Positions 1 to 9,639 of a stretch of DNA of 64,000 nucleotides are shown piece after piece; within the stretch, counting starts at the first letter, position 1; each line of letters opens with the position of its first letter. Position numbers and translations under genes: made by a program. The DNA comes from Eublepharis macularius. Taxonomy: Eukaryota > Chordata > Lepidosauria > Squamata > Eublepharidae. The stretch is from positions 207,864,897-207,928,896 of the forward strand of contig NC_072790.1 of NCBI RefSeq assembly GCF_028583425.1, read 5' to 3'. Under the pieces are notes generated by a model. The model worked only from the letters and a program-made list of their open reading frames with translations, made no database searches and had not been told where the DNA came from.

Positions 1-248
1 AAACTGTCGCAGGGATCAGGGAAGCCCCCCGCCTTGCTAAAGAAGGAAATAGCTGCCAGGTCTCTACGCATGGTCCCGGCAGTGAGGCCCAGACCATGCA
101 AATGGGCCAGGTATTGCAACACCGTCGCTTGAGATGCTGGCCAGGGGACCGGCACATCCAGTCCGTCAGCGAAGGCCAAGAAGCGTGCCACCACCTTGGT
201 GTATGATTGCAGGGTCGATGGTGCCACCGAGTTGAGGATTCCTTGCAT
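1..248 (-). CDS. Tyrosine recombinase, N-terminal part (DIRS element)
   Basis: Translation from an ATG at 248-246 stays open to the window edge, giving about 82 residues. It begins MQGILNSVAPSTLQSYTKVV and later has the stretch TMRRDLAAISFFSKAGG. This is the helical SAM-like, core-binding N-terminal domain of tyrosine recombinases, where serine/threonine-leucine-x-x-tyrosine and repeated hydrophobic positions are typical. The catalytic R-H-R-Y residues would lie further left and are not in the window. The start codon overlaps the stop of the RT/RNase H frame in a TGATG arrangement, so translation may be coupled or the two may work as a polyprotein. The product would insert the circular DNA copy of the element. 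The assignment rests on the N-terminal pattern together with the neighbouring pol frame. Confidence 0.75.
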   Translation of the reverse strand, partial: MQGILNSVAPSTLQSYTKVVARFLAFADGLDVPVPWPASQATVLQYLAHLHGLGLTAGTMRRDLAAISFFSKAGGFPDPCDS

Positions 249-2032
249 CACGATGTCCCGCCAATCAGCCACAGGTCCGCGGGGAATGGGTCGGGTGTGC
301 GGCGTGCCTCGGGGGCCAGCGTGAAGAACCTCTCCATCTGGAAGCGAGATAGTGCGTCTGCGATGCCGTTATCCAGGCCTGCTACATGACGGGCTGAGAA
401 GGAGATGTTAGCCGCAAGGCAACATAGCACAAAGTGGCGAACGAGACGCATGACCCGCTCAGAGCGAGAGGACTGCTTGTTAATCACCCGCACGGAGGCC
501 TGGTTGTCGCACCAGAAGAGGACCCTCTTGTCCCTGAGCTGCTCCCGCCAAACCGTCACGGCCACCAGGATGGGGAATAGCTCCAGGAAGGTGAGGTCCC
601 TGAGGATCCCTGAGCTGGCCCATGAGGGGGGCCAGCGCTCCGCACACCACCTCCCATTGAAGTAAACCCCAAACCCCAAGCTGCCGGCCGCGTCCGACCT
701 GACCTGCAAATCGGCCCCCAGGTCAAGGGAGCCCTGCCACATAGACACCCTGTTGTAAGCGGAGAGGAAGTCCTGCCAGACCCCAAGGTCCTCCTTAATT
801 CCCTTGGAGAGACGGATGTGATGGTGAGGCGCAGAGGCCCCCCTGCAGGCCCTGGAGAGGCGGGCACAGAAGGCCCACCCCGGGGAGACCACCCTGCAGG
901 CAAAGTTGAGGTGACCGATAATGGACTGGAGCTCCCTCAGTGTACATTTTTCCCGTGCCCGGATGGCAGTGATAAGCTCACGCAGGCGACCCAGTTTGTC
1001 TCGCGGGAGGCGGGAGAGCCCAGCCTCCGAATCTAGCTCAATCTCCAGGTAGGTGATGCGGGAGGAGGGGCCCTCCGTCTTTTCCTGGGCAAGGGGGACC
1101 CCCAGTTCCTTGGCCAAAGACTGAAATATGTGTAGGCGAACAGCGCAAGTGTCACCACCAGGGGGCGCCATGATCAAAAAGTCGTCCAAATAATGAGTAA
1201 TATGAGGGGAACCCATCCGGCCCTTGGCGGCCCACTCCATAAAGGTACTGAAGGCCTCGAATGCTGCGCAAGCAAAGGAGCACCCCATGGGCATGGCCCT
1301 GTCCACATACCACTTCTCCCTGAACCTGAAACCTAACAGGCAAAAGTCAAGGGGGTGAACGGGCAACAGCCGGAAGGCGGATTCCACATCGCACTTGGCC
1401 ATGAGAGCCCCAGGCCCGCACGACCGCACCAGGCGAACTGCGTGGTCGAAGGAGGCATACTTAACAGAGCAAAGCTCTTGGGGGATGCAGTCATTGACGG
1501 ATGAGCCCCGCGGGTACAAAAGGTGATGGATCAGCCTGTATTCCCCGGGCGCCTGCTTAGGGACCACCCCCAGTGGGGAGACCCTCAGATTTGGTAAGGG
1601 GGGAGAGGAGAAGGGGCCGGCTACCCGGCCGGCTGCCAATTCCTTGGCTATCTTGGCTGCAACCACCTCTGGCAGTTCCCTGGCAGATTTAAGGTTGCCT
1701 GAGGTGGTGGCTACACGGGGACCCGTGAAAGGGATTCTGAAGCCCCTCGAGAAGACATCCAGTAAAAAGGAGGCCGCTAATTTGTTAGGGTAACATTCCA
1801 GGAGAGGGCGCAGGGACTGTAAGCGCACCGGGGTGTGGGCCAAGCCCAAATCCCAGCAGCCAGAGCTATTTGCTGCCGCTGGCAGGCTGGGCGGCGGTGG
1901 TGCTGGGCCCCCCGTCCCTGTGGGCACCGCTGTTGGAGGACCGGCCCCCCCGAAAGGGGGCGGAAGGCAAGGATCCGCGAGGGCATGATAGGCGAGCATG
2001 TGGGGCCCCGCAAGATTCGCAGCTGTGCTCAT
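248..2032 (-). CDS. DIRS reverse transcriptase / RNase H
   Basis: An uninterrupted frame of 594 codons. Residues 1-60 are proline- and glycine-rich and overlap the end of gag in another frame. The reverse transcriptase follows: motif A has KCDVESAF with Asp about 215, PMGCSFA near 248 is the RT motif B region, and the catalytic box is YLDD at 281-284, the form usual in DIRS elements. The RNase H domain has the acidic set Asp 447 (in RSDAAG), Glu 484 (in FLELF), Asp 509 (in WCDNQ) and Asp about 559 (in GIADALSR). The product would copy the element RNA into DNA. All expected catalytic positions are present and there are no internal stops, so this copy looks young. The true start is uncertain because the frame may be reached from gag by overlap or frameshifting. 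Confidence 0.92.
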   Translation of the reverse strand: MSTAANLAGPHMLAYHALADPCLPPPFGGAGPPTAVPTGTGGPAPPPPSLPAAANSSGCWDLGLAHTPVRLQSLRPLLECYPNKLAASFLLDVFSRGFRIPFTGPRVATTSGNLKSARELPEVVAAKIAKELAAGRVAGPFSSPPLPNLRVSPLGVVPKQAPGEYRLIHHLLYPRGSSVNDCIPQELCSVKYASFDHAVRLVRSCGPGALMAKCDVESAFRLLPVHPLDFCLLGFRFREKWYVDRAMPMGCSFACAAFEAFSTFMEWAAKGRMGSPHITHYLDDFLIMAPPGGDTCAVRLHIFQSLAKELGVPLAQEKTEGPSSRITYLEIELDSEAGLSRLPRDKLGRLRELITAIRAREKCTLRELQSIIGHLNFACRVVSPGWAFCARLSRACRGASAPHHHIRLSKGIKEDLGVWQDFLSAYNRVSMWQGSLDLGADLQVRSDAAGSLGFGVYFNGRWCAERWPPSWASSGILRDLTFLELFPILVAVTVWREQLRDKRVLFWCDNQASVRVINKQSSRSERVMRLVRHFVLCCLAANISFSARHVAGLDNGIADALSRFQMERFFTLAPEARRTPDPFPADLWLIGGTS

Positions 2033-2516
2033 AGTGGCACTTTGACCGCTGGCACCTGCCTTGGTTGAACTCCCAACAGACCCCCCGGGGCTTCTCCCGC
2101 CGGCCGGGCCAGCGGCCGCGGGGGGCCTCCCCCTTGGCCCTCATTTGGGGGCCCACCAGCCAAAGCCATAGCTTTTGGCTGATGAGATCCCATCTGGATC
2201 TGGGATTATGCGAGGCCCTCTTCCGAAAGGCCTCATCATAGTCCATTGCCGCGGCCTCCCCGGCCAGGGCACGGGCGCGCAGGACGTTGCCCAGGTGGTT
2301 GGAGAGGTGCCACCCCCTCTCTGGATAGGCAAGCTGAACGACCCCCATATAGACAGTGAAGCCCTCCAGCCAATTATTAAAATTGCGCTCGGCAGCCGCT
2401 TTCCTAGCCCGCTTTTTGCCCAGCGTTGAGGAGGGGGCACACCTCCCATCCTCCGCCTCCGGCCTAAGGAGGGAGAAGACGTCCACATAATAGCCATTTA
2501 AGATCCTCTCCCGCAC
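1866..2516 (-). CDS. DIRS Gag-like protein, C-terminal part with CCCH zinc finger
   Basis: A 216-codon open stretch. Its middle part has the run RNFNNWLEGFTVYMGVVQLA and a WHLSNHLGNVLRAR helix. Residues about 147-164 form a C-x7-C-x4-C-x3-H zinc finger, followed by more Cys and His residues (SCESCGAPHARLSC), as expected for nucleic-acid binding by Gag. The reading continues upstream past the listed ATG as IHLARKVRERILNG, which joins in sense, but not in frame, to the acidic stretch coded above 2540. The stop lies about 165 bases inside the pol frame, giving the gag-pol overlap usual in such elements. The role would be packaging of element RNA. The family is recognised by position and zinc finger, not by close sequence recall. 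Confidence 0.75.
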   Translation of the reverse strand: MRERILNGYYVDVFSLLRPEAEDGRCAPSSTLGKKRARKAAAERNFNNWLEGFTVYMGVVQLAYPERGWHLSNHLGNVLRARALAGEAAAMDYDEAFRKRASHNPRSRWDLISQKLWLWLVGPQMRAKGEAPRGRWPGRREKPRGVCWEFNQGRCQRSKCHYEHSCESCGAPHARLSCPRGSLPSAPFRGGRSSNSGAHRDGGPSTTAAQPASGSK

Positions 2517-3485
2517 TTTTCGGGCGAGGTGGATCCCGGGGGGTCCTCCTCATCCGTGAAGGTTCTGAGGGAGGAGGGGTTGTCCTTTGGGTCTCCACCC
2601 CACACACCCCTTGGGTCACCCTCCCCGGAAGCTGGCCCCCTGCGCCTTATCGCCCAGTCGGGGAGCCCCGGGGCAGATGCAGCCACCCCCCAATAGTCCT
2701 CCTCCTGGGTCTCCTCATCGGAAGATGAGGACTCACCTGAGGATCCCCCGCTGTCTGAGTCCTCCTGCCGTCTGTGTCTTCGTCCCTTTCTCTTAGGAGC
2801 TTTCCTTTTCTTCACGGCTGGCCGACGCTCGGGACTGGAGCTCCCGGAACTGGTGCTCGCAGATCTCTCGGCCCGGCATCCCCTGACTGACCTGCCCTTC
2901 CTCTTCTGGCTGCCTGCTTTCTTTGGGACCTCGACAGGCTCTGGGAGGGCAGCAGCCCCCCCAGGCCTGGAGTTCCCCAAGCTCTCGACCCGGGCCGTGA
3001 GAAGCTCCAGCGCCCGGCTGATGCTGTGCAAGGAGCTGGGGGAGGCCTCCAAGTCCTCTGGAGTCCCCCCCCTGCCTCCTGGCTCTGGCCCTAGGAGGGG
3101 GTTTGGGCCGCACCTTCCCCGCTTGCCCGCTCCCCCCAGGATGCACCGAAGCTTGCAAATGGCCCACAGAGGGGCGAGAAGCGGCGCCCCCCCCGCTGCT
3201 GGGCCCCCCCGCCCGCTTCCCCCTCCCCGTGCTGGGAATCTTGTCCCTGGGGCTGCCCTGCTGAGAGCCCTTCTTCCCTTTGGCCCCGGAGGAGGCTGCC
3301 CCGGCCCTGCTGCCCGCCCTGGAGGGGGCAGCTGCCTTTCCACCTCCCCCTCCCCGAGCCTTCCCTCTGGCTCCCCCGGCCCTCTTCTGGGGTGGCATCG
3401 CCGCTCTGGCTGCTGCTGCCGGGTGGGGCGTCTTCCTCTTCTGCTGCTGGGTCTTCACAGTGCCGGGGCCCGGGGCTTCAGCCAC
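2498..3485 (-). pseudogene. DIRS Gag-like N-terminal region, frameshifted
   Basis: Two overlapping frames carry what looks like one protein. The frame starting at 3485 (MAEAPGPGTVKTQQQKRK) is basic and rich in Ala, Gly, Pro and Lys. The second frame, from about 3150 to 2540, has a helical stretch SISRALELLTARVESLG, a basic KKRKAPKRKGRRHRR cluster that could serve in nuclear entry, and an acidic serine-rich part (SSGESSSSDEETQEED). It must shift again near 2535-2545, at a C6G3 run, to reach the zinc-finger frame. The first shift probably lies in the long C runs near 3186-3215. Either this copy has small indels in homopolymers, or the assembly has errors there. Splicing is a less likely alternative. 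Confidence 0.6.
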
Positions 3486-3577
3486 ACCACGGGGCCTTCG
3501 GACACCGCGCTCCCACCTGCCTCTGGGCGAGGCCTAGGGCAGGGAGCCGCTCAGCCGCGGAGGGGGGGGGAGCGTGA

Positions 3578-3797
3578 GGGCTCAGCTCCAACCGCTCCGA
3601 GCTCCGCCTCAGCCTCCGGACGCTGCCTCCGTTCTACCTCTTCGCCGCTCTTCTTTTGTGGCCAGGAGCCGTGCAGCCAAGGAGATGGGCGTCGGGAGGG
3701 CTCAGCTCCAGCCGCTCCGATCCTTGCCCCCAGTCTCCGAGCGCTGCCTCCGCTCTTCCTCTTCGCCGCTCTTCCTTCGCAGCCAGGAATGGAATGC
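3578..3797. repeat. 120 bp tandem repeat in the DIRS leader, about 1.8 units
   Basis: The stretch starting GGGCTCAGCTCCAACCGCTC at 3578 returns at 3698, exactly 120 bases later, with a few changes. The copies share CTGCCTCCG and TCTTCGCCGCTCTTC blocks and a CAGCCA/GGCCAG segment. It sits upstream of the gag start on the element's sense strand, so repeated promoter or packaging units are plausible. Confidence 0.8.
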
Positions 3798-3814
3798 GGC
3801 GGGGCCGGGCTGGA

Positions 3815-4030
3815 GCCGGTTAAATAAGAAACCGCCGGACCAGAGGGAAGACTGCCTCCCCGAGGTCCGGCAGCAGGCCCCGCCCTGCCCCCCGGCCGCC
3901 GCGATTGGCTGGCCGGGGTTTGAATTGATTGGCCGTCAGCTTGCCCGCATGGACGCCGGGCAAGCCGACCCAGAAGCCGAGGTGCCCGCCCCGCCTCCCC
4001 ACCCCGGCAGCAGCAAACCGAGCACCCGGT
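3815..4030 (-). promoter_or_regulatory. Putative DIRS promoter / leader
   Basis: Read on the minus strand, this CpG-rich leader holds two CCAAT boxes (near 3903-3910 and 3925-3932), GC boxes near 3985-4000 and a TATA-like TTATTTAA near 3821-3829, some 85-100 bases downstream of the CCAAT boxes. This layout fits an RNA polymerase II promoter driving the gag-pol transcript. It is inferred from motifs only. Confidence 0.4.
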
Positions 4031-4044
4031 AAGTCGGGCGCTCG

Positions 4045-4212
4045 CGCTTATATGAGTTTTAAAGTTCTGGTTTTAATGGTTTTAGTGATATGTTTTGATT
4101 GAATTTAAGGTTATATAATGTGATTTTAATATGTATATTTTAATTTGTTAGCCATGGAGGCCCTTATGAGGGGGCAGAAAGGTTGTTTCTGTGCTAAATA
4201 AACAAACAAATA
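4045..4212 (+). repeat. L2/CR1-type LINE or SINE 3' tail
   Basis: A T-rich stretch runs into TTGTTAGCCATGGAGGCCC and then a run of AAATAAACAAACAAATAAAT. The plan (TTGTnAGCC, a GC-rich hairpin region, ATAAA-type repeats) is the common 3' end of L2/CR1 elements and their SINE partners. It directly borders the DIRS element. Confidence 0.55.
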
Positions 4213-6190
4213 AATCTTGCATTCAGGACACAAGTAGAATGAAGGTCTTGCATAGGAACAAAGAGAAAAGTCTTTCACACAGAGAACAAAATCTTGCATG
4301 AAGAGCAAAGCCAGGGTTCCTCTCTGGAATGCCTGGATTCCTGTTCATCCTGCTTTGGTTGTTCATGCAAGACTGTTGTTCTGTATGTGAAACATCTTGC
4401 TTAGTTTCTATGTATGTTTGTGTCTGCTTCGTTCTGCTGGCAGTAAATTTGTTTTGCGTATAAAGGTTTTGTATTTAATTGTTAAGTGTTGGCTGAAATT
4501 TGTATTATACCTTTTGTTCCTCAGGCACTGCCAGTGCTCCAGTTAGAGATCCTTCCAGGTGGGAAGGAAGTGAATGGCTAATCCGCTGGACCTGGGGGAG
4601 CACACCTCCCCTCATACACCCCAGAAACTCTGGGGAAGATTCAACCCTCTCAATCCACAGACAGCTTACTTAGTAAATTGAGAAATTATTGGACCGAAAG
4701 TGCAAATACTGGCCTGTTCATCTGGCAACCTGAGAAAAGGGCTAAGTTTTGAACTACTTACTTTGGAGGTAGAAGTTTATACAAAATGTCACTGTTCAGG
4801 AAATCAGAATGCAGTGCAATATTGCCCAGCCACAAATGAGGGAGGCTATATTTTGAGGCAAATAGACCACAATATTATTTCTGTTATGGAATGTCTATAT
4901 ACAGGGCCAAACTGTACATGAGGTTAATGATTGGTGATGGAATTCTCTCTGAAATACAATTTAGCCACACAAAACAGCTCTCTCTGTGTGTGTGTGTGTG
5001 TGTGCGCGTGCATGCACAGACATTATAGAACAGGGTTTTGGTGATGGAGATAAGGTGCTGTATTTTTAAAATTCTTCCCTAGTGTGGGAAGCCTGGGGGT
5101 GTATGTCAACTTCAATTGCAGAAACAGGGCAAAGGGGAAAATTAAGACTCCTTTGGTATGGTGGCTTATTGACAATTCATGTTCCCTCACAACTTTTTTA
5201 AAAGTTAAATTCTATATCAGGGGATTCAAGTATGGATCCCTAAGGTCATGTGCATCTTAATCCTGTCTGGATGGGGGAGGTCTGTATTATTATTTATAAC
5301 TCCCTTTGCAAATATACATTTTGGGGTTCAGAGGAAGCAAATATGCCACTTCACAAAGCAAAAATCTTTCCCTCCGCCTTGCTATTGATAAGGATCTTTA
5401 AAACTAACTGGTTCCAAATGGTAATAACAGTTAAAAATTATTGTTGAGCCCAGTGATTTCAGGGTGCCTCCCCTCCCGAGTAGCATGAAAGAAATATCTG
5501 CTGCAATTGTGAGCAGTAGCTCATAAAAGAAACTCCATCTGAAAGACCTCATCCACTCCAGATTCATGAGCTTTTTGGATGCAAGAATTTTTATTTCAGC
5601 CGGAAATAAGTTATGCACCTTAAACCAACTAAACAAGTCCCTGTAGAAAAAGATGTCAGTGGCGAAGAAGACATCATTTCTTGTTCCAGTAAGCACTTTA
5701 CACCTAATCACAAAGATAATGTTTCAGGGAAAATTTCCTCTCCAACACAGCAGGCGTGTAAAAAGATGTTATCACTGAAGCAGGACAGGCCCTGCATAGG
5801 AAGTGTTTCAAAGAGCAGCTTCGTCTTGGAAGTTTTTTCCACCCCCAACTTGTGCAGTTTAAAACTCTTGCTGGGAGTCTGCGTGCAAGTCTGCCTGAGA
5901 AATGAAGGCCTTTGTTGAAAATCAGGAGTTTTGTACTGAAACGGATGAGGGTGGAGGCGGCAGCAGGAACCAAATACTTGCCTATAGCTGTTTTTTGAAT
6001 GCTGACTTTAGGTTTTGTTAAAGGAAATGGATTTTGGCAATGCAATTGAAGAGAGGCAATACCTCTCTTACTGCCCAGTGCTGCCAGCTCAGAGTTTAGT
6101 GAGGGGTGGTGGGGAGTGAGACAAAAACAGACACAACATTTTTATAGCACAGAGAATACTTGGGAGGTATCTCCACTGTGCTTGGATTAA
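4213..6190. other. No gene recognised; one GT microsatellite
   Basis: AT-rich intergenic DNA. It has a (GT)n tract at 4985-5004 extending into GCGCGTGCATGCA. Short ORFs, such as one at 5613-5918, show no family motif. I see no exon-like or repeat-family signal that I can name. Confidence 0.6.
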
Positions 6191-6487
6191 ATGTAATGTT
6201 TGTGTATTTTATTTATTTATTTAGATTTATACCTCACCCTCCCCACGAATGGGCTCAGGTTGGCTCACAACATCCATCCAATACAATAAATAAGTCATAA
6301 AAATATAAAATCAGTAATAATCTTAAAACAGTCATTAAAATAGTTCAAGCACCTTATATATGGGCTACTTAGACGGACAATCAGGAGTTTACATATGGGC
6401 CATAAGATATGGGCATAACACATGGCCAAGAGCAGTCACAGAAAAAGTGGTGGTCTTAGGTGGAAGAGGAGGGACACCAGCTGGTCC

Positions 6488-6790
6488 TCAACCAAAGGCC
6501 TGGTGGAACATCTCCATTTTACAGGCCCTGCAGAACTGTAACAGGTCCTGCAGGGTCTGGATCTCCAGCGGGAGAGCGTTCCACCAGCCCAGGGCCAAGG
6601 CAGAAAAAGCCTTGGTCCTGGTCAAGGCAAGACAGATGTCCTTCGGAACCACCAGAAGTTGCTTGTCTGCAGAGCACAGCACCCTGCAGGGGACATAATG
6701 GGAGAGGCAGTCCTGCAGGTATGCTGGTCCCAGTCCATGAAGGGCTTTAAATACCAAGGTTAACTTCTTGAACTGGATCTGGAATTCCAC
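6488..6790 (-). pseudogene. L2 pol extreme C-terminus fragment
   Basis: A 100-codon piece, FQIQFKKLTLVFKALHGLGP onward, with WWNALPLEIQTLQDLLQFCR near its end. This is the conserved C-terminal tail of L2-type pol (the LWNxLPxxI motif). It is out of frame with the piece at 6797-7306 and lies just before the 3' untranslated tail of the element. Confidence 0.75.
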
Positions 6791-6796
6791 TGAGAG

Positions 6797-7306
6797 TCAG
6801 TGCAGCTGGTACAGCACAGGATGGATATGCACTTGCATTGGCGTTCTGGTGAGAACATGTGCTGCTGAATTCTGGACCAGCTGTAACTTCTGGGTCAGGC
6901 TCAAAGTCAGCCCAGCATAGATTGAGCTGCAGTAGTCTAGCCTGGAAGTGACCATTGCATGGATTACTGTAGCCAGGTCCTGGGGCGAGAGATAGGGCAC
7001 CAGATGCCTGGCCTGTAGAAGATGAAAAAGAGGCAGACCTGACAACAGGACCTGGGCCTCCATTGAAAGTGTGGCATCCAGAGTCATGCCCAGGCTCCTC
7101 ACTATCAACGAAGGTTTCAGTTGTACCCCATCGACGGTTGGGAGCTGGGTCCCCAGCTCCATCACCCCATGACCCAGACACAGAACCTTTGTCTTCAGGG
7201 GATTCAGTTTCAGGTGACTCTTATGTAACCATGCTGTCACAGCCTCAAGACCCTTGGCCAAGGAATCTGGAGTGAGATCAGACTGGCCATCCATCAACAG
7301 TGACAA
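6797..7306 (-). pseudogene. L2 reverse transcriptase C-terminal fragment
   Basis: A 169-codon open piece following the RT core. It has HLKLNPLKTKVLCLG (the LNxxKT motif after the palm), VRSLGMTLDATLSMEAQV (the LGV-x-LD motif) and VIHAMVTSRLDYCSSIYAGL, then LQLVQNSAAHVLTRT. These are in the right order for L2/CR1 RT thumb and C-terminal regions. Stops and a frame change separate it from the RT piece at 7355-7834 and from the last piece at 6488-6790. Confidence 0.8.
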
Positions 7307-7354
7307 CCCAGCCCAAAACTACAGGCTACCTGGGTGAGAGGACGCATATAGATG

Positions 7355-7834
7355 TTAAATAGCATTAGGGAAAGAATCACCACCTGAGGGACGCCACATA
7401 CCAAAGAATGGTGAGTGTACCTGTGTTCCCCGAGTGCCACCCTCTCCCCAATTATGAAGGAAGGAGGTTAGCCATTGTAAGGCTGTGCCACGAATCCCCA
7501 CGTTGGCGAAGCAGTGGGTCAGAAGATCATGATTGACCATGTCAAACACCGTGTCAAACACTGTGAGGTCTAAATGTATCAGCAGTGCTGACCTGCCCTG
7601 ATCCAGGTGTCGCCGCCACAGATCATCTGTGAGAGTGACCAGAGCCATCTCCATACCACAGCTGGGTCTGAAGCCGGACTGGAATGGGTCCAGGATAGGG
7701 TCCATGTATACCTGCAGCTGTTCCGCTACCACCCTCTCAATTACCTTACCCAGGAATGGAAGATTTGAAACTGGGCAGTAATTGGCTGGATCAACATGAT
7801 CCAGTGATGGTTTCTTTAATAAGGACAGCACCAC
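7355..7834 (-). pseudogene. L2 reverse transcriptase fragment (fingers/palm)
   Basis: A 159-codon open piece of LINE reverse transcriptase. It holds the fingers motif ANYCPVSNLPFLGKVIERVV, then DPFQSGFRPSCGMEMAL and a motif A region with HLDLTVFDTVFDMVNHDLL, where the usual Asp-x-x-x-Ala-Phe-Asp is altered by a short internal duplication. It ends before motif B is complete. Immediately downstream, around 7290-7340, the sense strand reads FNIYMRPLTQV and then a stop. The expected YxDD box cannot be found, so catalytic function is lost. It continues in other frames on both sides as parts of the same element. Confidence 0.8.
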
Positions 7835-8675
7835 TGCTTCCTTCGCGTCTGGGAAAATCCCAGGAAAGATTGATGATATCAGTTTTCACCAGCCAGGATG
7901 GGCACGGGTCCAGTGGGCATGTAGTAGGTTTCATAGCATGCAGGACCATGTCTACCTCCTCCTGGGAGAGTGGCCTGAATTGATCTAATATCAACCCTGA
8001 GGATGACCAAGAGGCCTTCAGTTCACATACTGCATCAACTGTGGTGGACAGGTCCTGTCAGAGTGACAAGATCTTATCCGCAAAATAGTCTCCAAAAGCT
8101 GCACAGCTTATCACCAGATTTACAGTTTTATTTGTCCCATGTATGAGGGACATTAAAGACTGAATCACTCTGGAAAGTTGTCCTGGGTGAGAACTAGCAG
8201 ATGCAGTGGAAGCTGCATAGTAATCTCTCTTTGCAGCTTTCACTGTTGCCTTATAGGCCTTCATCAACATTCTATAAGATGTTCTTCTCACTTCATCATG
8301 GAGTCGCTGCTACACTCATGCTAGCTGGCTTAGCTCCCATTTCATCTGTCATAGCTCCTCGGTATGCCAAGGAGCTACTCTAGTTTGGGAGTGGAGAGGG
8401 TGACAGGGAGCGATCTCATGGATGGCTTTGGAGAGATGGGCATTCCATTCCTCTATCAGCTCATCCACTGAGCTGCTGGGGGGGCATCGGATCCCACAGA
8501 GTGTTCTGGAATCCAATTGGATATTTGATTCCACAGGTGAGCATAAATCATCTCGATGCCCAAACGAGGGTGGGGTGTGGGGGTGTTGCAGTGCCCAGAC
8601 GAGCCCTCAGGATGAGGTGGTCTGACCATTTTTATTTTGATCCTAGCTTTCCTCAGAGTTGTTCAAAGATTCTGC

Positions 8676-8818
8676 TCTACCCACTTTAGGCTCACAGCAA
8701 CCCTGCAAGGCAGGTTAGGCTGAAAGGTATTGACTGCCCCAAGATCACACAGTGAACTTCCAGGAAGTGTTAAACTTTTAACCCATACTTAGCACTCTAA
8801 CAACTACACCATACCCTT
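8676..8818 (-). repeat. tRNA-derived SINE, partial
   Basis: On the plus strand it reads CTCACAGCAACCCTGCAAGG, then CCCCAAGATCACACAGTGAA, and ends in ACTCTAACAACTACACCATA. This is the reverse complement of a SINE whose head has a tRNA-like A box (TGGTGTAGTGGTTAGAGT). The same family recurs at 35570, 37410, 46025 and 63475. It abuts the 5' end of the L2 copy. Confidence 0.7.
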
Positions 8819-8969
8819 TTTGTGTCATCTAATTTTATTATTCAATATGTCAGATAAGCAAAAATAAATTCCAAAAGAAACAACACTGAAACAAAATGAC
8901 AATTTTTACCTTGAGTCAGTTCTTTTTCAATATGCAGTAATTAAGAACTGGAAACCCAATCCTTTATAA

Positions 8970-9110
8970 GATCATGAACATAACCATGTTGGATCAGACC
9001 AATGGCCTATTATCCAGCATCCTATTTCACAAAATGGCCAGACAGATACCCCCAGAAGGCCTACAAGCCATGACACAGAGGCCAAAGCCTCCCCACATTG
9101 GTTGCTCCAG
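8970..9110 (-). repeat. Dispersed repeat D (GGATCAGACC family)
   Basis: The stretch with TTGGATCAGACCAATGGCC, TCCAGCATCC, CAGATACCCCCAGAAGGCC and GCCAAAGCCT belongs to a dispersed family also seen at 22880-23035 and 32660-32770 in the opposite orientation. I recognise the family only as a common reptilian repeat and give no class. Confidence 0.55.
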
Positions 9111-9639
9111 CACTGTTATTCAAGATATTACTTCTTCACCTCCTCTACTAACACATGTACTGGATTTACCTTTGCTGTGAATTTTCTCCAATTTCCAATG
9201 CTATGAGCAGAGTTTGGACTTTTTAGATACATTTTTTTAGGGTAACTGGCATATTTACCAGGATTAACTATTAATTCAGTATCCTTACCCTCCCAGCCAA
9301 TCACGTGTGTTTTTGAAAGTCTGTTTTTAGTTGAGGAGAAGGGGAAGTGGTTTTGTGATTGCCACAAATGACGGCCAAACAGCACTCTAAGCAGCTGGAT
9401 AGTGAAAGAGGAAGGAGGGGATCTGAGATTGTCATGAGGTTCAGCATCAGCACTCTTCAGAGCTGGCTTCTTCTGGAAACAGGGAGTTAAAGTCAATCAG
9501 GAAATTTGCAGTTCTTCTGAAAAGAAAGAAAAGGCTTAGTAACAGGTCCACAGCAGGTATCCCACTCAAGGTGTGCCTCTCTCTATATGGCCTGATTATA
9601 AAAAAAGAAAGGTGGTAGGTGAGAAGTCCTGGAGTGGTC
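9111..9639. other. No gene or repeat recognised
   Basis: Mixed-composition intergenic DNA with only short ORFs lacking recognisable motifs. Confidence 0.5.

Larger units (their letters stand above)
1..4040 (-). mobile_element. DIRS-type tyrosine-recombinase retrotransposon, 3' part beyond window
   Basis: On the minus strand this block reads, in order: a CpG-rich leader, a gag-like region, an RT/RNase H frame and the start of a tyrosine recombinase. That order, with overlapping frames, is the DIRS plan; these elements integrate by a recombinase instead of a DDE integrase and leave no target duplication. The block is much richer in G+C and CpG than the AT-rich flank that starts near 4040. The right limit is set by that change in composition, next to an unrelated LINE tail. 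The inverted terminal repeats cannot be tested because the left end lies outside the window. The intact pol frame suggests a fairly recent insertion, while gag shows frame breaks. Confidence 0.85.
6194..8640 (-). mobile_element. L2-type non-LTR retrotransposon, decayed
   Basis: The minus strand carries broken pieces of one LINE pol gene in correct order, from the endonuclease-RT linker (8534-8058) through RT (7994-7355), RT thumb and C-terminal part (7306-6797 and 6790-6488), to a 3' tail of ATAAA-type repeats at 6194-6300. The pieces lie in several frames with stops between them, so the copy is dead. The family call rests on the RT phrases PANYCPVSNLPFLGKVIERV and LDPFQSGFRP and on the C-terminal LVFKALHGLGPAYL. 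Confidence 0.85.

Noticed and set aside
2853..3827. 324-codon plus-strand ORF
   Set aside because: It is the antisense of the DIRS gag and leader region; GC-rich sequence rarely meets stops, and no family motif is present.
5613..5918. 101-codon ORF near the left end
   Set aside because: No motif, and both strands are open at similar length.
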